Assembly: GCA_016926405.1 (NCBI GenBank)
Contig: JAFGOQ010000094.1
Span: 1 to 39,527, forward strand
DNA: 39,527 nucleotides
Reading direction: 5' to 3'
From: Bacteroidales bacterium
GTDB taxonomy: Bacteria; Bacteroidota; Bacteroidia; Bacteroidales; UBA6680
A program made the translations under genes and the position numbers. Below are positions 25,431-33,461 of this stretch, in pieces. Every line of letters starts with the position of its first letter. The stretch's first letter is position 1. The notes beneath the pieces were generated by a model. It was not told where the DNA came from, ran no database searches, and saw only the letters and a list, made by a program, of their open reading frames with translations.

Positions 25431-25604
25431 ATGTCCAAGAAAAAACAATTTGTTCTTAGAATTGATCCCGATAAATACGAAGATCTGGAGAAATGGGCTG
25501 CCGATGAGTTTCGTAGTATTAACGGACAGTTGGAGTGGATTATCGACAGAGCTTTGAAGCAAGCAGGACGATCGAAGAATAAGAAAACTGAGGATGATAG
25601 TTAA
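25431..25604 (+). CDS. Arc-family ribbon-helix-helix DNA-binding protein, 57 residues
   Basis: Not in the ORF track because of its size. The frame is MSKKKQFVLRIDPDKYEDLE onward, ending TEDDS. The strand KKQFVLRID followed by two helices (YEDLEKWAADEF, SINGQLEWIIDRALKQAG) is the classic RHH/Arc pattern, with KKQF residues expected to lie in the DNA groove. A strong Shine-Dalgarno-like GAGGAGG sits 7 bp before the ATG, which is unusual for Bacteroidota. It is the third gene of the SPFH operon, 17 bp after the previous stop. An RHH dimer pair normally binds direct half-sites about one turn apart, as found at the operon promoter. Confidence 0.9.
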   Translation: MSKKKQFVLRIDPDKYEDLEKWAADEFRSINGQLEWIIDRALKQAGRSKNKKTEDDS

Positions 25605-25625
25605 TTTTTTTTTAGTTAATAAATA

Positions 25626-25676
25626 GCCCAATTTTTAGTGTAGTTGGGCGGATTTTAGAGCCGCATTTGCGGCTCT
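25626..25676 (+). terminator. Tandem hairpins after the RHH gene
   Basis: Hairpin 1 is GCCCAA/TTGGGC (25626-25649). Hairpin 2 is AGAGCCGC-attt-GCGGCTCT (25657-25676), followed by ATTTTAA. The next gene's ATG is only 25 bp beyond, so this may be a terminator or an attenuator for the following genes. Confidence 0.75.
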
Positions 25677-25701
25677 ATTTTAACCCGTAAACAAACAAAC
25701 A

Positions 25702-26199
25702 ATGTATAATGAATTGCATGAGTCGTTGGGTAGTGAGCCAACAAAAAATCTTTTTTACTATTTTAAAAACGATGGTTTAATATCTTTCGAAAAGAAACTA
25801 GTTGCAGGCATAATTCTTCATAAAAGAAGATATGATAGTGATGTTCTGCGGAGCGAAAAAGAGAAAATTATTAAGCAAATTCAGGAAAGAATTAAGGAGA
25901 GTGTCCCATCGTCGGAACGCGAAGATAAACACAAGCGAGAAGAGAAAAAGGAGATAATATTTGCGGCTATAGGCTCGCTTGCTATTCCTTTTTTTTATGT
26001 TTTAGTGGATGTGTTTAATAGTCGTCCAATTAATTTTACCGATAGTCAACTCATAGGGTGCTTTGTTGTAATGCTTCTATTTGTTGTTAAAGTTATGTTC
26101 TATCGTGTGAAATTAAATATGCGAAGTAGAGAAGATGCAGAGTCGTTGCGAATAAATAAAGAGAAGTTGGCTTTGATAGAGAAGGAGTGGAGGTTTTAA
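25702..26199 (+). CDS. Two-TM protein of unknown function
   Basis: 165 residues. A cytoplasmic-looking N-terminal part rich in charged helix (SEKEKIIKQIQERIKESVPSSE) precedes two membrane helices at about 85-105 and 116-134. A charged C-terminal helix (SREDAESLRINKEKLALIEKEW) follows, likely coiled coil. It has no signal peptide. The ATG at 25702 comes 25 bp after a strong hairpin. It is followed after 14 bp by another unknown gene. No family recognised. The location suggests that it belongs with the SPFH cluster. Confidence 0.75.
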   Translation: MYNELHESLGSEPTKNLFYYFKNDGLISFEKKLVAGIILHKRRYDSDVLRSEKEKIIKQIQERIKESVPSSEREDKHKREEKKEIIFAAIGSLAIPFFYVLVDVFNSRPINFTDSQLIGCFVVMLLFVVKVMFYRVKLNMRSREDAESLRINKEKLALIEKEWRF

Positions 26200-26213
26200 A
26201 ATACATTTCAATT

Positions 26214-26813
26214 ATGGAAAATAAAAATAATGACAGTTTATTAAAACAAACTTTTGTAACTCAAACTCATGGATACAACGATGTATCTAAAAAAAGAGAA
26301 ATGTGGCGACAAATAGCCGTAGAGCAGAATGGTGAATTTAGTATTAGTCGCACTTCAGGAAATGTACTTGAAATACTTAAGCTTTATATTCTTTATAAGG
26401 GTTGCGAAATAAAAATAACCGAATCGGATACCCGTCCATTGAAGGTTGAAATAGAATTTGATAGCTTATCAGACTATAATATGACAATTGGTTGGGAAGG
26501 TTCTCTTGACAGGTTGCTAAAGCGATTAGGCTTAAAAGAGATTGAAACGGGAAACGAAAAATTCGATAAAAACTACCTTATTAAGAGTAAAGATTCTGGT
26601 AAAACAATTAATTTCTTTACTCACCAAATTATGGCAAGTCTGCTAAAGCACAATGTTTACTCTGTTTCGTATCAAACAAATAGTAAAAACCGAAAGGGTA
26701 ATTTATTATCTACTATAACCAGAACAAATAACGATAAAAACGCAATTATAGAATTAATAGAGTTGCATAAAAATATGATTGATAGGCTAAAGGTTTTGCG
26801 AATTGTAGAGTGA
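26214..26813 (+). CDS. Protein of unknown function
   Basis: 199 residues from the ATG at 26214. The track's longer frame begins at a GTG inside the previous gene and is less likely. It is hydrophilic, with mixed helix and strand, no signal and no membrane segment. Visible stretches include VLEILKLYILYKGCEIKITESDTRPLKVEIEFD and a C-terminal helix NAIIELIELHKNMIDRLKVL. It precedes the broken gene by 26 bp and is probably co-transcribed with it. No family recognised. Confidence 0.7.
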   Translation: MENKNNDSLLKQTFVTQTHGYNDVSKKREMWRQIAVEQNGEFSISRTSGNVLEILKLYILYKGCEIKITESDTRPLKVEIEFDSLSDYNMTIGWEGSLDRLLKRLGLKEIETGNEKFDKNYLIKSKDSGKTINFFTHQIMASLLKHNVYSVSYQTNSKNRKGNLLSTITRTNNDKNAIIELIELHKNMIDRLKVLRIVE

Positions 26814-26839
26814 ACGATTTAGTTGTTAAAAAACTAATT

Positions 26840-27451
26840 ATGGAAAAAGCAAACATCGAAATTTTACAAGAGTTTGCCGAAAGAAGTAACCGAAAACTCT
26901 ACTTCCAAGAGGGGTAATATCCGCTTTTAACATACAGGCAAATACCTAGGTTTAAAAGAACCGCTTATATCCCAAATAATACCAACGAAACTTGTTATTT
27001 TGTGTTGTCGGGCGATCCATATAATTCGGTAGATAAATTAAATACATTCTGTGGGGTGTACTTTCCTTTGGAGATTCCTTTGTCGACAAAAATAAACTTA
27101 CGAGAGAAGAATATACTTGATAAAATTAACCCTTTTTCATCGTCAAAAGTTTTAAAAACAGGATATGCAAATTTCGACTCGCGAGTAGTTACTACAGGTA
27201 ACAGCATTCATTTAGTTAAAAAGTATTTGCAAGATATTAGATTTAACGATGTTGTTGTAGATACTCTTAGTAAGAGTCCAGAATTAAATTTTTCGATAAA
27301 CGAATCTAATGTCGACTTTGTTCCGGCTCTTAAAGGTAAATCGCATTTTGCTATTATTAATCCACAAAAGTGGGTGCTCGATAGTTCTGTAATAGAGCAG
27401 TGGTTTAAAATAATAGATATCATTAGACAATCGATAATTAAAATTGAGTAG
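26840..27451 (+). pseudogene. Unknown-function gene interrupted by an in-frame TAA at codon 26
   Basis: An ATG at 26840 opens MEKANIEILQEFAERSNRKL and ends at TAA (26915-26917). The same frame then continues without a stop to 27451 and reads as normal protein directly after the stop (YPLLTYRQIPRFKRTAYIPN). The whole would be 203 sense codons. A single nonsense change therefore splits the gene. The track's fragment from the GTG at 27002 is only the 3' part. Its segment order resembles the 198-residue protein at 24817. It may be a true pseudogene, a phase of decay in this strain, or a sequencing error. Confidence 0.72.
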
Positions 27452-27533
27452 AGAGAGATTCTGTTGAAGCCGCAAAGTATAGCATTGTTTGGTGACCTTG
27501 AATAACCAAGTATCCACTGTATATAAAAATAAA

Positions 27534-27563
27534 ACGAGCCGATTAAATTAATAATCGGCTCGT
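27534..27563. terminator. Bidirectional terminator between the broken gene and pheT
   Basis: A 12-bp stem ACGAGCCGATTA/TAATCGGCTCGT with a 6-nt loop; T-rich on the plus side, and A-rich upstream giving T's on the minus strand. Confidence 0.93.
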
Positions 27564-27585
27564 TTTTATATTATAGGTGTTATTT

Positions 27586-30027
27586 CTATCTCAATTTAGC
27601 ATCAAACTCTCTTTCGAAAGTGTTCTGAATTTTCGACATGATTTTGTCAATTTGTTTGTCGGTAAGAGTCTTGTTTTCGTCTTGAATTATAAAACTCATT
27701 GCATACGATTTTTTACCCTCTTCAATACCTTTTCCTTGGTAAATGTCAAACAGATCAACCTTTTTAAGAAGGCTTTTTTCCATTTTATGGGCAGCCTTTT
27801 TAAGATCGGCGAATTTAACTTTTTCGTCAATTAGTAGCGCTAAATCGCGTTTTACCTCAGGGAATTTAGGAAGCTCTTTAAACGAAACCTTGTTTTTCTT
27901 AGCAGCTTTTAAAATTGCGTCCCAATTAAAATCGGCAAAGAAACACTCTTGTTTAATATCGAATTTCTTAACCATTTTACGGCTTAAGATACCAAGCTCA
28001 AGTATAACTTTTCCATTTAAAATGTATTTTAAACCTTCCGAGAATACATCGCAGTTAAAATACTCGCTGTTTATGCTATCTATATCGAAACCTAAACGCT
28101 CCAAAATATTCTCGGCATAGCTCTTAATCATATAGAACGAAGCATCAACAGCCTGAGTGTTCCAGTTGGCAGATTCTCTTTTGCCTGTTGCAAATAATGC
28201 AAGATGCACCTCTTCTGAATATTTTTTAAGACCCTCTTTTGAGCTATCGAATTGGTAATGTTTACCAAATTCAAAAAGCTTAAGGTCGCCGTTACGTCGG
28301 TTTATATTGTAAATAGCCGATTCTAAAACACCAAAAATAAGACTCTGGCGCATTGCATTTAGGTCCTGACTAAGAGGGTTTAGAATTTTTACCGATTTTT
28401 CTACGTCAAACGAATTAGAATTTTCGCAGTACGAATGTTTAGTTAACGAGTTACACATAATCTCGTTAAATCCGTTGCTGCTAAGGTAATCGGCAACTAA
28501 GTTATTTACTGCTTCAACGTCGGGTTTTACTGAGTTTTGCAATGTTGAGTGAACAGTTGCAGGAATACCAATATTGTTATATCCGTATATTCTAAGAATC
28601 TCTTCAATAACATCGGCCTCGCGCTGAACATCAACTCTGTATGCCGGAACAGTAAGAGTTAAGCAGTTCTCGTCTTCGTTGGTAATGTTAATTTCTAAAC
28701 CTTTAAGAATGTTCTTAATTGTCTCTTTGTTTATCTCTTCGCCAATTAAGCGTGTAATGTTTGAGTATTTTACTTCAACAACAAAGTCTTCTATTGGGTT
28801 AGGATAAATATCGATAATGTCAGACGAAATTTCGCCACCAGCAATCTCTTTAATAAGTAATGCAGCACGCTTAAGGGCGTAAATAGTATTGTTTGGATCG
28901 ATACCTCTTTCGAAACGGAACGATGAATCGGTATTTAAACCATGACGCTTGGCTGTTTTACGAACAGAAACAGGATTGAAATAAGCACTCTCTAAGAAAA
29001 TATTAGTTGTAGTGTTTGATACTCCCGATTCTAAACCTCCAAAAACACCAGCCATACACATAGGTTCTTGTGCGTTGCAAATCATTAAGTCGGCATCGGA
29101 AAGTTCTCTTTCGGCTTCGTCAAGAGTTGTAAATTTTGTTTTGTCGGCAATAGTTGTAACAACAATTTTGTTACCAGCAATTTTAGCTGCGTCGAAAGCA
29201 TGAAGAGGTTGACCTGTTTCGTGAAGAACGTAGTTTGTTATGTCTACAATATTATTAATTGGCGAAAGACCAATAGCTTTTAGTCTGTTCTTCATCCAAT
29301 CTGGCGAATCTTTAATTTCAATATTCGAAATTGTAACACCAGCATAGCGAGGACACAAATCATTGTCTTTAACCTCAACTTCAATTTTAAGATTATCGTT
29401 ATCTTTTTTATACTCTTTAACCGATATTTTTTCGGCTTTAATATCTTGTGTTTGCTGAATGTAAGCAGCAAGATCGCGTGCTACGCCAAAGTGCGACGAA
29501 GCGTCAACGCGGTTAGGAGTAAGTCCTATTTCGAAAACTAAATCGTTATCAATTTTAAAATAATCGGCTGCAGGAGTTCCTGTAGGGATTTCTTCGATAA
29601 TAACCATAATACCGTCGTGCGAATTACCCATTCCTATTTCGTCTTCGGCACAAATCATACCCATAGACTCTTCGCCTCTAATCTTCGATTTTTTAATAGT
29701 AAAGCTATCGTCGCCTGAATATAGTATTGTTCCAACAGTAGCAACAACAACAGTTTGTCCTGCGGCAACATTAGGTGCGCCACAAACAATTGGTAGTATA
29801 GTGTTGTTTCCTACGTCAACAGTAGTTTTGCTAAGTTTGTCGGCGTCGGGGTGTTTTTCGCAAGTAAGAACTTTTCCAATAACAAGGCCTTTTAATCCAC
29901 CTTTTACCGATTCAAACTTCTCAATTCCTTCAACTTCTAAACCTATATCAGTTAAAATAATGCTGATTTCGTTTGGTGTTAACTCTGTTTTTAAATACTC
30001 TTTTAACCAGTTGTACGATATTTTCAT
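27586..30027 (-). CDS. pheT: Phenylalanine-tRNA ligase beta subunit
   Basis: 813 residues, normal for bacterial PheT. Domains in order: the EMAP/OB tRNA-binding domain at about 40-155 (VIGKVLTCEKHPDADKLSKT, CGAPNVAAGQ), the B3/B4 editing domain at about 210-390 (INNIVDITNYVLHETGQPLHAFD), B5 at about 405-475, a catalytic-like core, and the C-terminal anticodon-binding FDX-ACB domain at about 720-813 (FPEVKRDLALLIDEKV). Together with PheS (not in the window) it charges tRNA-Phe. It stands alone, with a terminator after it and a candidate promoter 80 bp upstream. Confidence 0.98.
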   Translation of the reverse strand: MKISYNWLKEYLKTELTPNEISIILTDIGLEVEGIEKFESVKGGLKGLVIGKVLTCEKHPDADKLSKTTVDVGNNTILPIVCGAPNVAAGQTVVVATVGTILYSGDDSFTIKKSKIRGEESMGMICAEDEIGMGNSHDGIMVIIEEIPTGTPAADYFKIDNDLVFEIGLTPNRVDASSHFGVARDLAAYIQQTQDIKAEKISVKEYKKDNDNLKIEVEVKDNDLCPRYAGVTISNIEIKDSPDWMKNRLKAIGLSPINNIVDITNYVLHETGQPLHAFDAAKIAGNKIVVTTIADKTKFTTLDEAERELSDADLMICNAQEPMCMAGVFGGLESGVSNTTTNIFLESAYFNPVSVRKTAKRHGLNTDSSFRFERGIDPNNTIYALKRAALLIKEIAGGEISSDIIDIYPNPIEDFVVEVKYSNITRLIGEEINKETIKNILKGLEINITNEDENCLTLTVPAYRVDVQREADVIEEILRIYGYNNIGIPATVHSTLQNSVKPDVEAVNNLVADYLSSNGFNEIMCNSLTKHSYCENSNSFDVEKSVKILNPLSQDLNAMRQSLIFGVLESAIYNINRRNGDLKLFEFGKHYQFDSSKEGLKKYSEEVHLALFATGKRESANWNTQAVDASFYMIKSYAENILERLGFDIDSINSEYFNCDVFSEGLKYILNGKVILELGILSRKMVKKFDIKQECFFADFNWDAILKAAKKNKVSFKELPKFPEVKRDLALLIDEKVKFADLKKAAHKMEKSLLKKVDLFDIYQGKGIEEGKKSYAMSFIIQDENKTLTDKQIDKIMSKIQNTFEREFDAKLR

Positions 30028-30107
30028 TTTGTATATTTATTTCGTTTTCAATATAATACCTAGTCTCTTTAAGTAAAGAAATGTTGGTTTTTTTTATTAT
30101 GAAACAA

Positions 30108-30115
30108 CAAAAATA
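30108..30115 (-). promoter_or_regulatory. Candidate -7 element for pheT
   Basis: The minus strand reads TATTTTTG (TAnnTTTG), about 80 bp from the pheT ATG. No -33 partner was found. Confidence 0.4.
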
Positions 30116-30214
30116 GTTAAAAAAGAAGATATTGTTCTTTCTGAAAGGGTTAAAATTAAAGAGTTTTGTTAATATTATTATTGTTGAGTTTGTTGGTACT
30201 TAAATAGCATTGAA

Positions 30215-30222
30215 TATATTTG
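30215..30222 (+). promoter_or_regulatory. -7 promoter element for surE
   Basis: TATATTTG with a TTG 19 bp upstream (30193-30195). Initiation near 30228-30230 puts the track's start at 30220 upstream of the transcript. Confidence 0.6.
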
Positions 30223-30249
30223 TGTGTTATAAATGAAAAATCACAAAAA

Positions 30250-31041
30250 TTGGAAAAAGAAAATAAACGCCCATTAATACTTGTTACTAATGACGACGGC
30301 TATTATGCTGGAGGTTTTAAGGCTTTAATTGAAATAGCAAAATCATTTGGCGATGTTGTTGCCGTTGCTCCCGAAGTGGGAAATTCGGGCATGTCGCATG
30401 CAATAACCATTAAAGTACCTATTCGTTTACGATTGCTTGATAAGACAGAGGGTTTGGCTCTTTATGCGTGCAGTGGTACTCCTGCCGATTGTATTAAATT
30501 GGCTATTAATCAGGTGTTAGATAGAAAACCCGATTTAGTTCTTTCGGGTGTTAACCACGGATCAAATTCATCTATTAGTTTAATATATAGCGGTACAATG
30601 GCCGGTGCTATTGAGGGTTGTTTAAACGGAATTGACTCGGTTGGTTTATCGCTTTTAGATTTTGCTCGCGATGCTAATTTTCAGGCATCGGTAGTTTATG
30701 GTAAGCGTATTGTTTCAGAGGTATTACGTAATGGTCTTCCTAAGGGAACATGCTTGAACGTGAATATTCCCGAGGGAAATGTTGATGAGATTAAGGGTGT
30801 TAAGGTTTGTAGACAAAACAAAGGCCGTTGGGTTGAGGAGTTCGAAAAAAGAACCGATCCGCGTGGTAGCAATTACTTTTGGCTTACTGGCTACTATTGC
30901 AACGACGAGCCAGAGAGTACCGATACCGATGAGGCTGCCCTGAATAATAAATATGTTTCGATTGTTCCTGTTAAGGTCGATTTATCGGATTATGTTATGA
31001 TTAACACTTTAAATGGTTGGAATCTGAATGAAAGTAATTGA
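30250..31041 (+). CDS. surE: 5'/3'-nucleotidase SurE
   Basis: 263 residues from a TTG at 30250 (M-EKENKRPLILVTNDDG). There is no in-frame ATG before the conserved ILVTNDDGYYAGGF motif, whose Asp pair binds metal; the track's TTG at 30220 overlaps the promoter. Other conserved parts are GNSGMSHAIT, CSGTPADCIKL, LVLSGVNHGSN and YSGTMAGAIEG. SurE removes phosphate from nucleoside monophosphates and aids stationary-phase survival. The gene overlaps the next small membrane-protein gene by 14 bp, giving an operon with the SpoIID-domain gene. Confidence 0.93.
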   Translation: MEKENKRPLILVTNDDGYYAGGFKALIEIAKSFGDVVAVAPEVGNSGMSHAITIKVPIRLRLLDKTEGLALYACSGTPADCIKLAINQVLDRKPDLVLSGVNHGSNSSISLIYSGTMAGAIEGCLNGIDSVGLSLLDFARDANFQASVVYGKRIVSEVLRNGLPKGTCLNVNIPEGNVDEIKGVKVCRQNKGRWVEEFEKRTDPRGSNYFWLTGYYCNDEPESTDTDEAALNNKYVSIVPVKVDLSDYVMINTLNGWNLNESN

Positions 31042-31336
31042 TAGATTATTACCCGATAATTTTTTTGTTGGTCTAATTCAAGGGGTTATTGTCCCTTGTT
31101 TGGTGGTTTTGTTATTGCTTAGTTTTGGAACTGTAGAGTGGACAACAAATATGTTTGCTAGCAAAGCCTTTGTGAATTTGTTTGTTAAGATGATAAGCTT
31201 GTCGGTACTACCTAATTTGGGGCTGTTTTATCTTTATATAAATAGAAATTATTACCGAGGAGGAAAAGGTGTTATTGTAGGTACGTTAATAATCGCTTTC
31301 TTTGTTTTTATAGTGAAATTCATCTTAAGTGTATAA
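31028..31336 (+). CDS. Small three-TM membrane protein of unknown function
   Basis: 102 residues with three membrane helices (about 14-34, 49-70 and 80-101). The start overlaps surE by 14 bp, and its stop overlaps the next ATG by one base (TAATG), so it is embedded in a tightly coupled operon. The short loop NRNYYRGGKG between helices 2 and 3 is basic and likely cytoplasmic. Similar small proteins are seen beside surE in Bacteroidota, but no function is known to me. Confidence 0.85.
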   Translation: MKVIDRLLPDNFFVGLIQGVIVPCLVVLLLLSFGTVEWTTNMFASKAFVNLFVKMISLSVLPNLGLFYLYINRNYYRGGKGVIVGTLIIAFFVFIVKFILSV

Positions 31337-32517
31337 TGAAATATATTCTAATTATACTGATTGCCTTTGTTTGTATTCCCCTTATGTCGGCCGAAGTTGA
31401 TTCTGTTGATGTATGCGTGTTTCATAATAAGAATATTAGTTCGGTGGTATTTACACCTGTAAATTCGTGTTATTTGGTTTCGGCAAATGGCGATAAGGAG
31501 TATAAGTTAGAAGAGAATACGCTTTTATATATTTCGTGCTTTAACCATCAGATATTGGTTAGCACGCTAAATAATGTAGTGGGTGTTTTCGATACTATAA
31601 GAATAAATAGTGTCGATAGCACAGGCTATTTTAGATTAAAACCTATAAAGCCTTCATTGGAGTCTAGAAGTTACGACGATAATATTGTTGTAACTAACAA
31701 CTTTGGTAGTTTAAAATTTATTAATAGGGTTGATGTAAATAAATATTTGGCGGGGGTTGTTTTAGCTGAAGCTGGTCCAAATATTATTCAAGAGTTTTAT
31801 AAAACTCAGGCTTTAATAAGCAGAACGTATCTGCTTGGTCATATCGATAGGCATTCGTCTGAGGGCTTTAATGTGTGCGACGATGTTCATTGTCAGGCTT
31901 ATCATGGACGAAATAATATTAATCATAGGATTTTCGAGTCGGTTGTCTCAACCGATCATCTAATAATTGTTGATTCGGTGAACGATATTATTACCGCCGC
32001 TTTTCATTCCAATTCTGGTGGTCTTACATCCAATTCAGAAGTAGAATGGAGTTCTCCGTTGCCATATCTGCGATCTGTTGTTGATCCATATTCTATTAAT
32101 CAAAGAAATTATAAGTGGACAAAAAAAGTTCCTATTAATGAGTGGAGGAATTTTCTAATGGAAAACGAATTCTCGGGTAAATCTATACGAAGGAAAAAGT
32201 TAATGCTGTCGGTAAAAAACAGAAGTAAATTTTTGATAATAGGAGAAGACTCTATAAGAACACGCGAGATTCGTAAGTATTTCAATTTGCGATCGTCGTT
32301 CTTTTCTATTGATGTAGAAGGTAGATATGTTGTTTTTAATGGACTTGGCTATGGACACGGTGTTGGGCTGAGCCAGATAGGGGCTATGAAGATGGCTCAT
32401 TTAGGTTTTAATTACGAGCAGATTATAAAATTCTATTATAGTAATGTTCAGCTTGTTTCGTACGATAAATATTTAGAAGAAAAGAGAAATAGAGAAACTG
32501 CTATTATTATTGAGTAA
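31336..32517 (+). CDS. SpoIID/LytB-domain protein (putative peptidoglycan-modifying, exported)
   Basis: 393 residues. A signal peptide covers 1-19 (IILIAFVCIPLMSA-E). The SpoIID domain spans about 130-375, with YLAGVVLAEAGPNIIQEFYKTQALISRTYLL at its start and the hallmark GYGHGVGLSQIGAMKMAHLG near the end. SpoIID-type enzymes are lytic transglycosylases that act on denuded glycans. A catalytic Glu is likely the one in VLAEAG. It is the last gene of the surE operon. Confidence 0.9.
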   Translation: MKYILIILIAFVCIPLMSAEVDSVDVCVFHNKNISSVVFTPVNSCYLVSANGDKEYKLEENTLLYISCFNHQILVSTLNNVVGVFDTIRINSVDSTGYFRLKPIKPSLESRSYDDNIVVTNNFGSLKFINRVDVNKYLAGVVLAEAGPNIIQEFYKTQALISRTYLLGHIDRHSSEGFNVCDDVHCQAYHGRNNINHRIFESVVSTDHLIIVDSVNDIITAAFHSNSGGLTSNSEVEWSSPLPYLRSVVDPYSINQRNYKWTKKVPINEWRNFLMENEFSGKSIRRKKLMLSVKNRSKFLIIGEDSIRTREIRKYFNLRSSFFSIDVEGRYVVFNGLGYGHGVGLSQIGAMKMAHLGFNYEQIIKFYYSNVQLVSYDKYLEEKRNRETAIIIE

Positions 32518-32612
32518 TTAAAGTAGCTTTTCTCTATTTGTTATATAAAATAGTATTCTTTATTAAATAATAAATATGAAATGTTTTTGCATTTCGTTGA
32601 AAATAGTAGGAT

Positions 32613-33338
32613 ATGGTTTCGTTGTATTTAAAAGAAGTCAGAGGTTTTTTTAGTGGTTTGACAGGGTATTTGGTTATTGTAATATTCCTTTTGTTAAACG
32701 GTATGTTTTTGTGGATTATACCTGGCGAGACAAATATTTTAGATATGGGATTGGCAAATCTTAATGCCCTTTTTCAGCTCGCTCCTTGGGTGTTTCTTTT
32801 TTTAGTACCTGCAATTACAATGCGTATGTTTGCCGAAGAGCGACGAACAGGAACAATGGAGATGTTGCTTACCCGTCCAATAACCGAAAGCAAAATTGTT
32901 ATATCTAAATATTTAGCTGCATACTCGTTGGTTATTTTGGCTATTGTACCAACCTTAGTCTATTTCTATTCGGTTTGGCAACTTGGCACTAATGTAGGGA
33001 ATCTTGATTTAGGTGCTACTTTGGGTTCGTATTTAGGGTTGTTGTTTTTGGCTGCAATATATACTGCTATTGGTATTTTTACTTCGTCGGTTACCGAAAA
33101 TCAGATTGTTGCATTCCTTTTTGGAATGAGTATTTGCTTTCTGTTTTTTATTGGTTTCGATTATATCTCATCGATACCTGTGTTTAGTTCTATAGAGTTG
33201 GTTATTATGAATATTGGTATTAACGAGCACTATAATTCTATTAGTCGCGGAGTGATTGATTTGGGCGATTTAATTTATTTTGTTGGTGTTGTTGCTATTT
33301 TTATTCTAGCTACTACTGTGGTTGTAAAACGACGATAA
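32613..33338 (+). CDS. gldF: Gliding-motility-associated ABC transporter permease GldF
   Basis: 241 residues, the usual GldF length, with six membrane helices. The stretch MRMFAEERRTGTMEMLLTRPITESKIVISKYLAAYSL is the ABC-2 permease signature. The N-terminal SLYLKEVRGFFSGLTGYLVI is typical. With GldA (ATPase, not in the window) and GldG it forms a transporter required for gliding in some Bacteroidota; non-gliding species also carry it. gldG follows after a rather long gap of 123 bp that holds no gene. Confidence 0.94.
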   Translation: MVSLYLKEVRGFFSGLTGYLVIVIFLLLNGMFLWIIPGETNILDMGLANLNALFQLAPWVFLFLVPAITMRMFAEERRTGTMEMLLTRPITESKIVISKYLAAYSLVILAIVPTLVYFYSVWQLGTNVGNLDLGATLGSYLGLLFLAAIYTAIGIFTSSVTENQIVAFLFGMSICFLFFIGFDYISSIPVFSSIELVIMNIGINEHYNSISRGVIDLGDLIYFVGVVAIFILATTVVVKRR

Positions 33339-33461
33339 GTTTATTAAACTCTTACTAGGCTTGCTTTAAGCAGAAAAGAGGCGAGGTTAGTATTTAGTAG
33401 AGAATAGTTATTGCTGCAAGGTATAAGTTGAAAAACAAATGTTTAACCTAATTGTGTTTTG

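Noticed and set aside
26187-26213. GTG start at 26187 for the unknown gene
   Set aside because: It would overlap the preceding gene's end, and the ATG at 26214 fits better.
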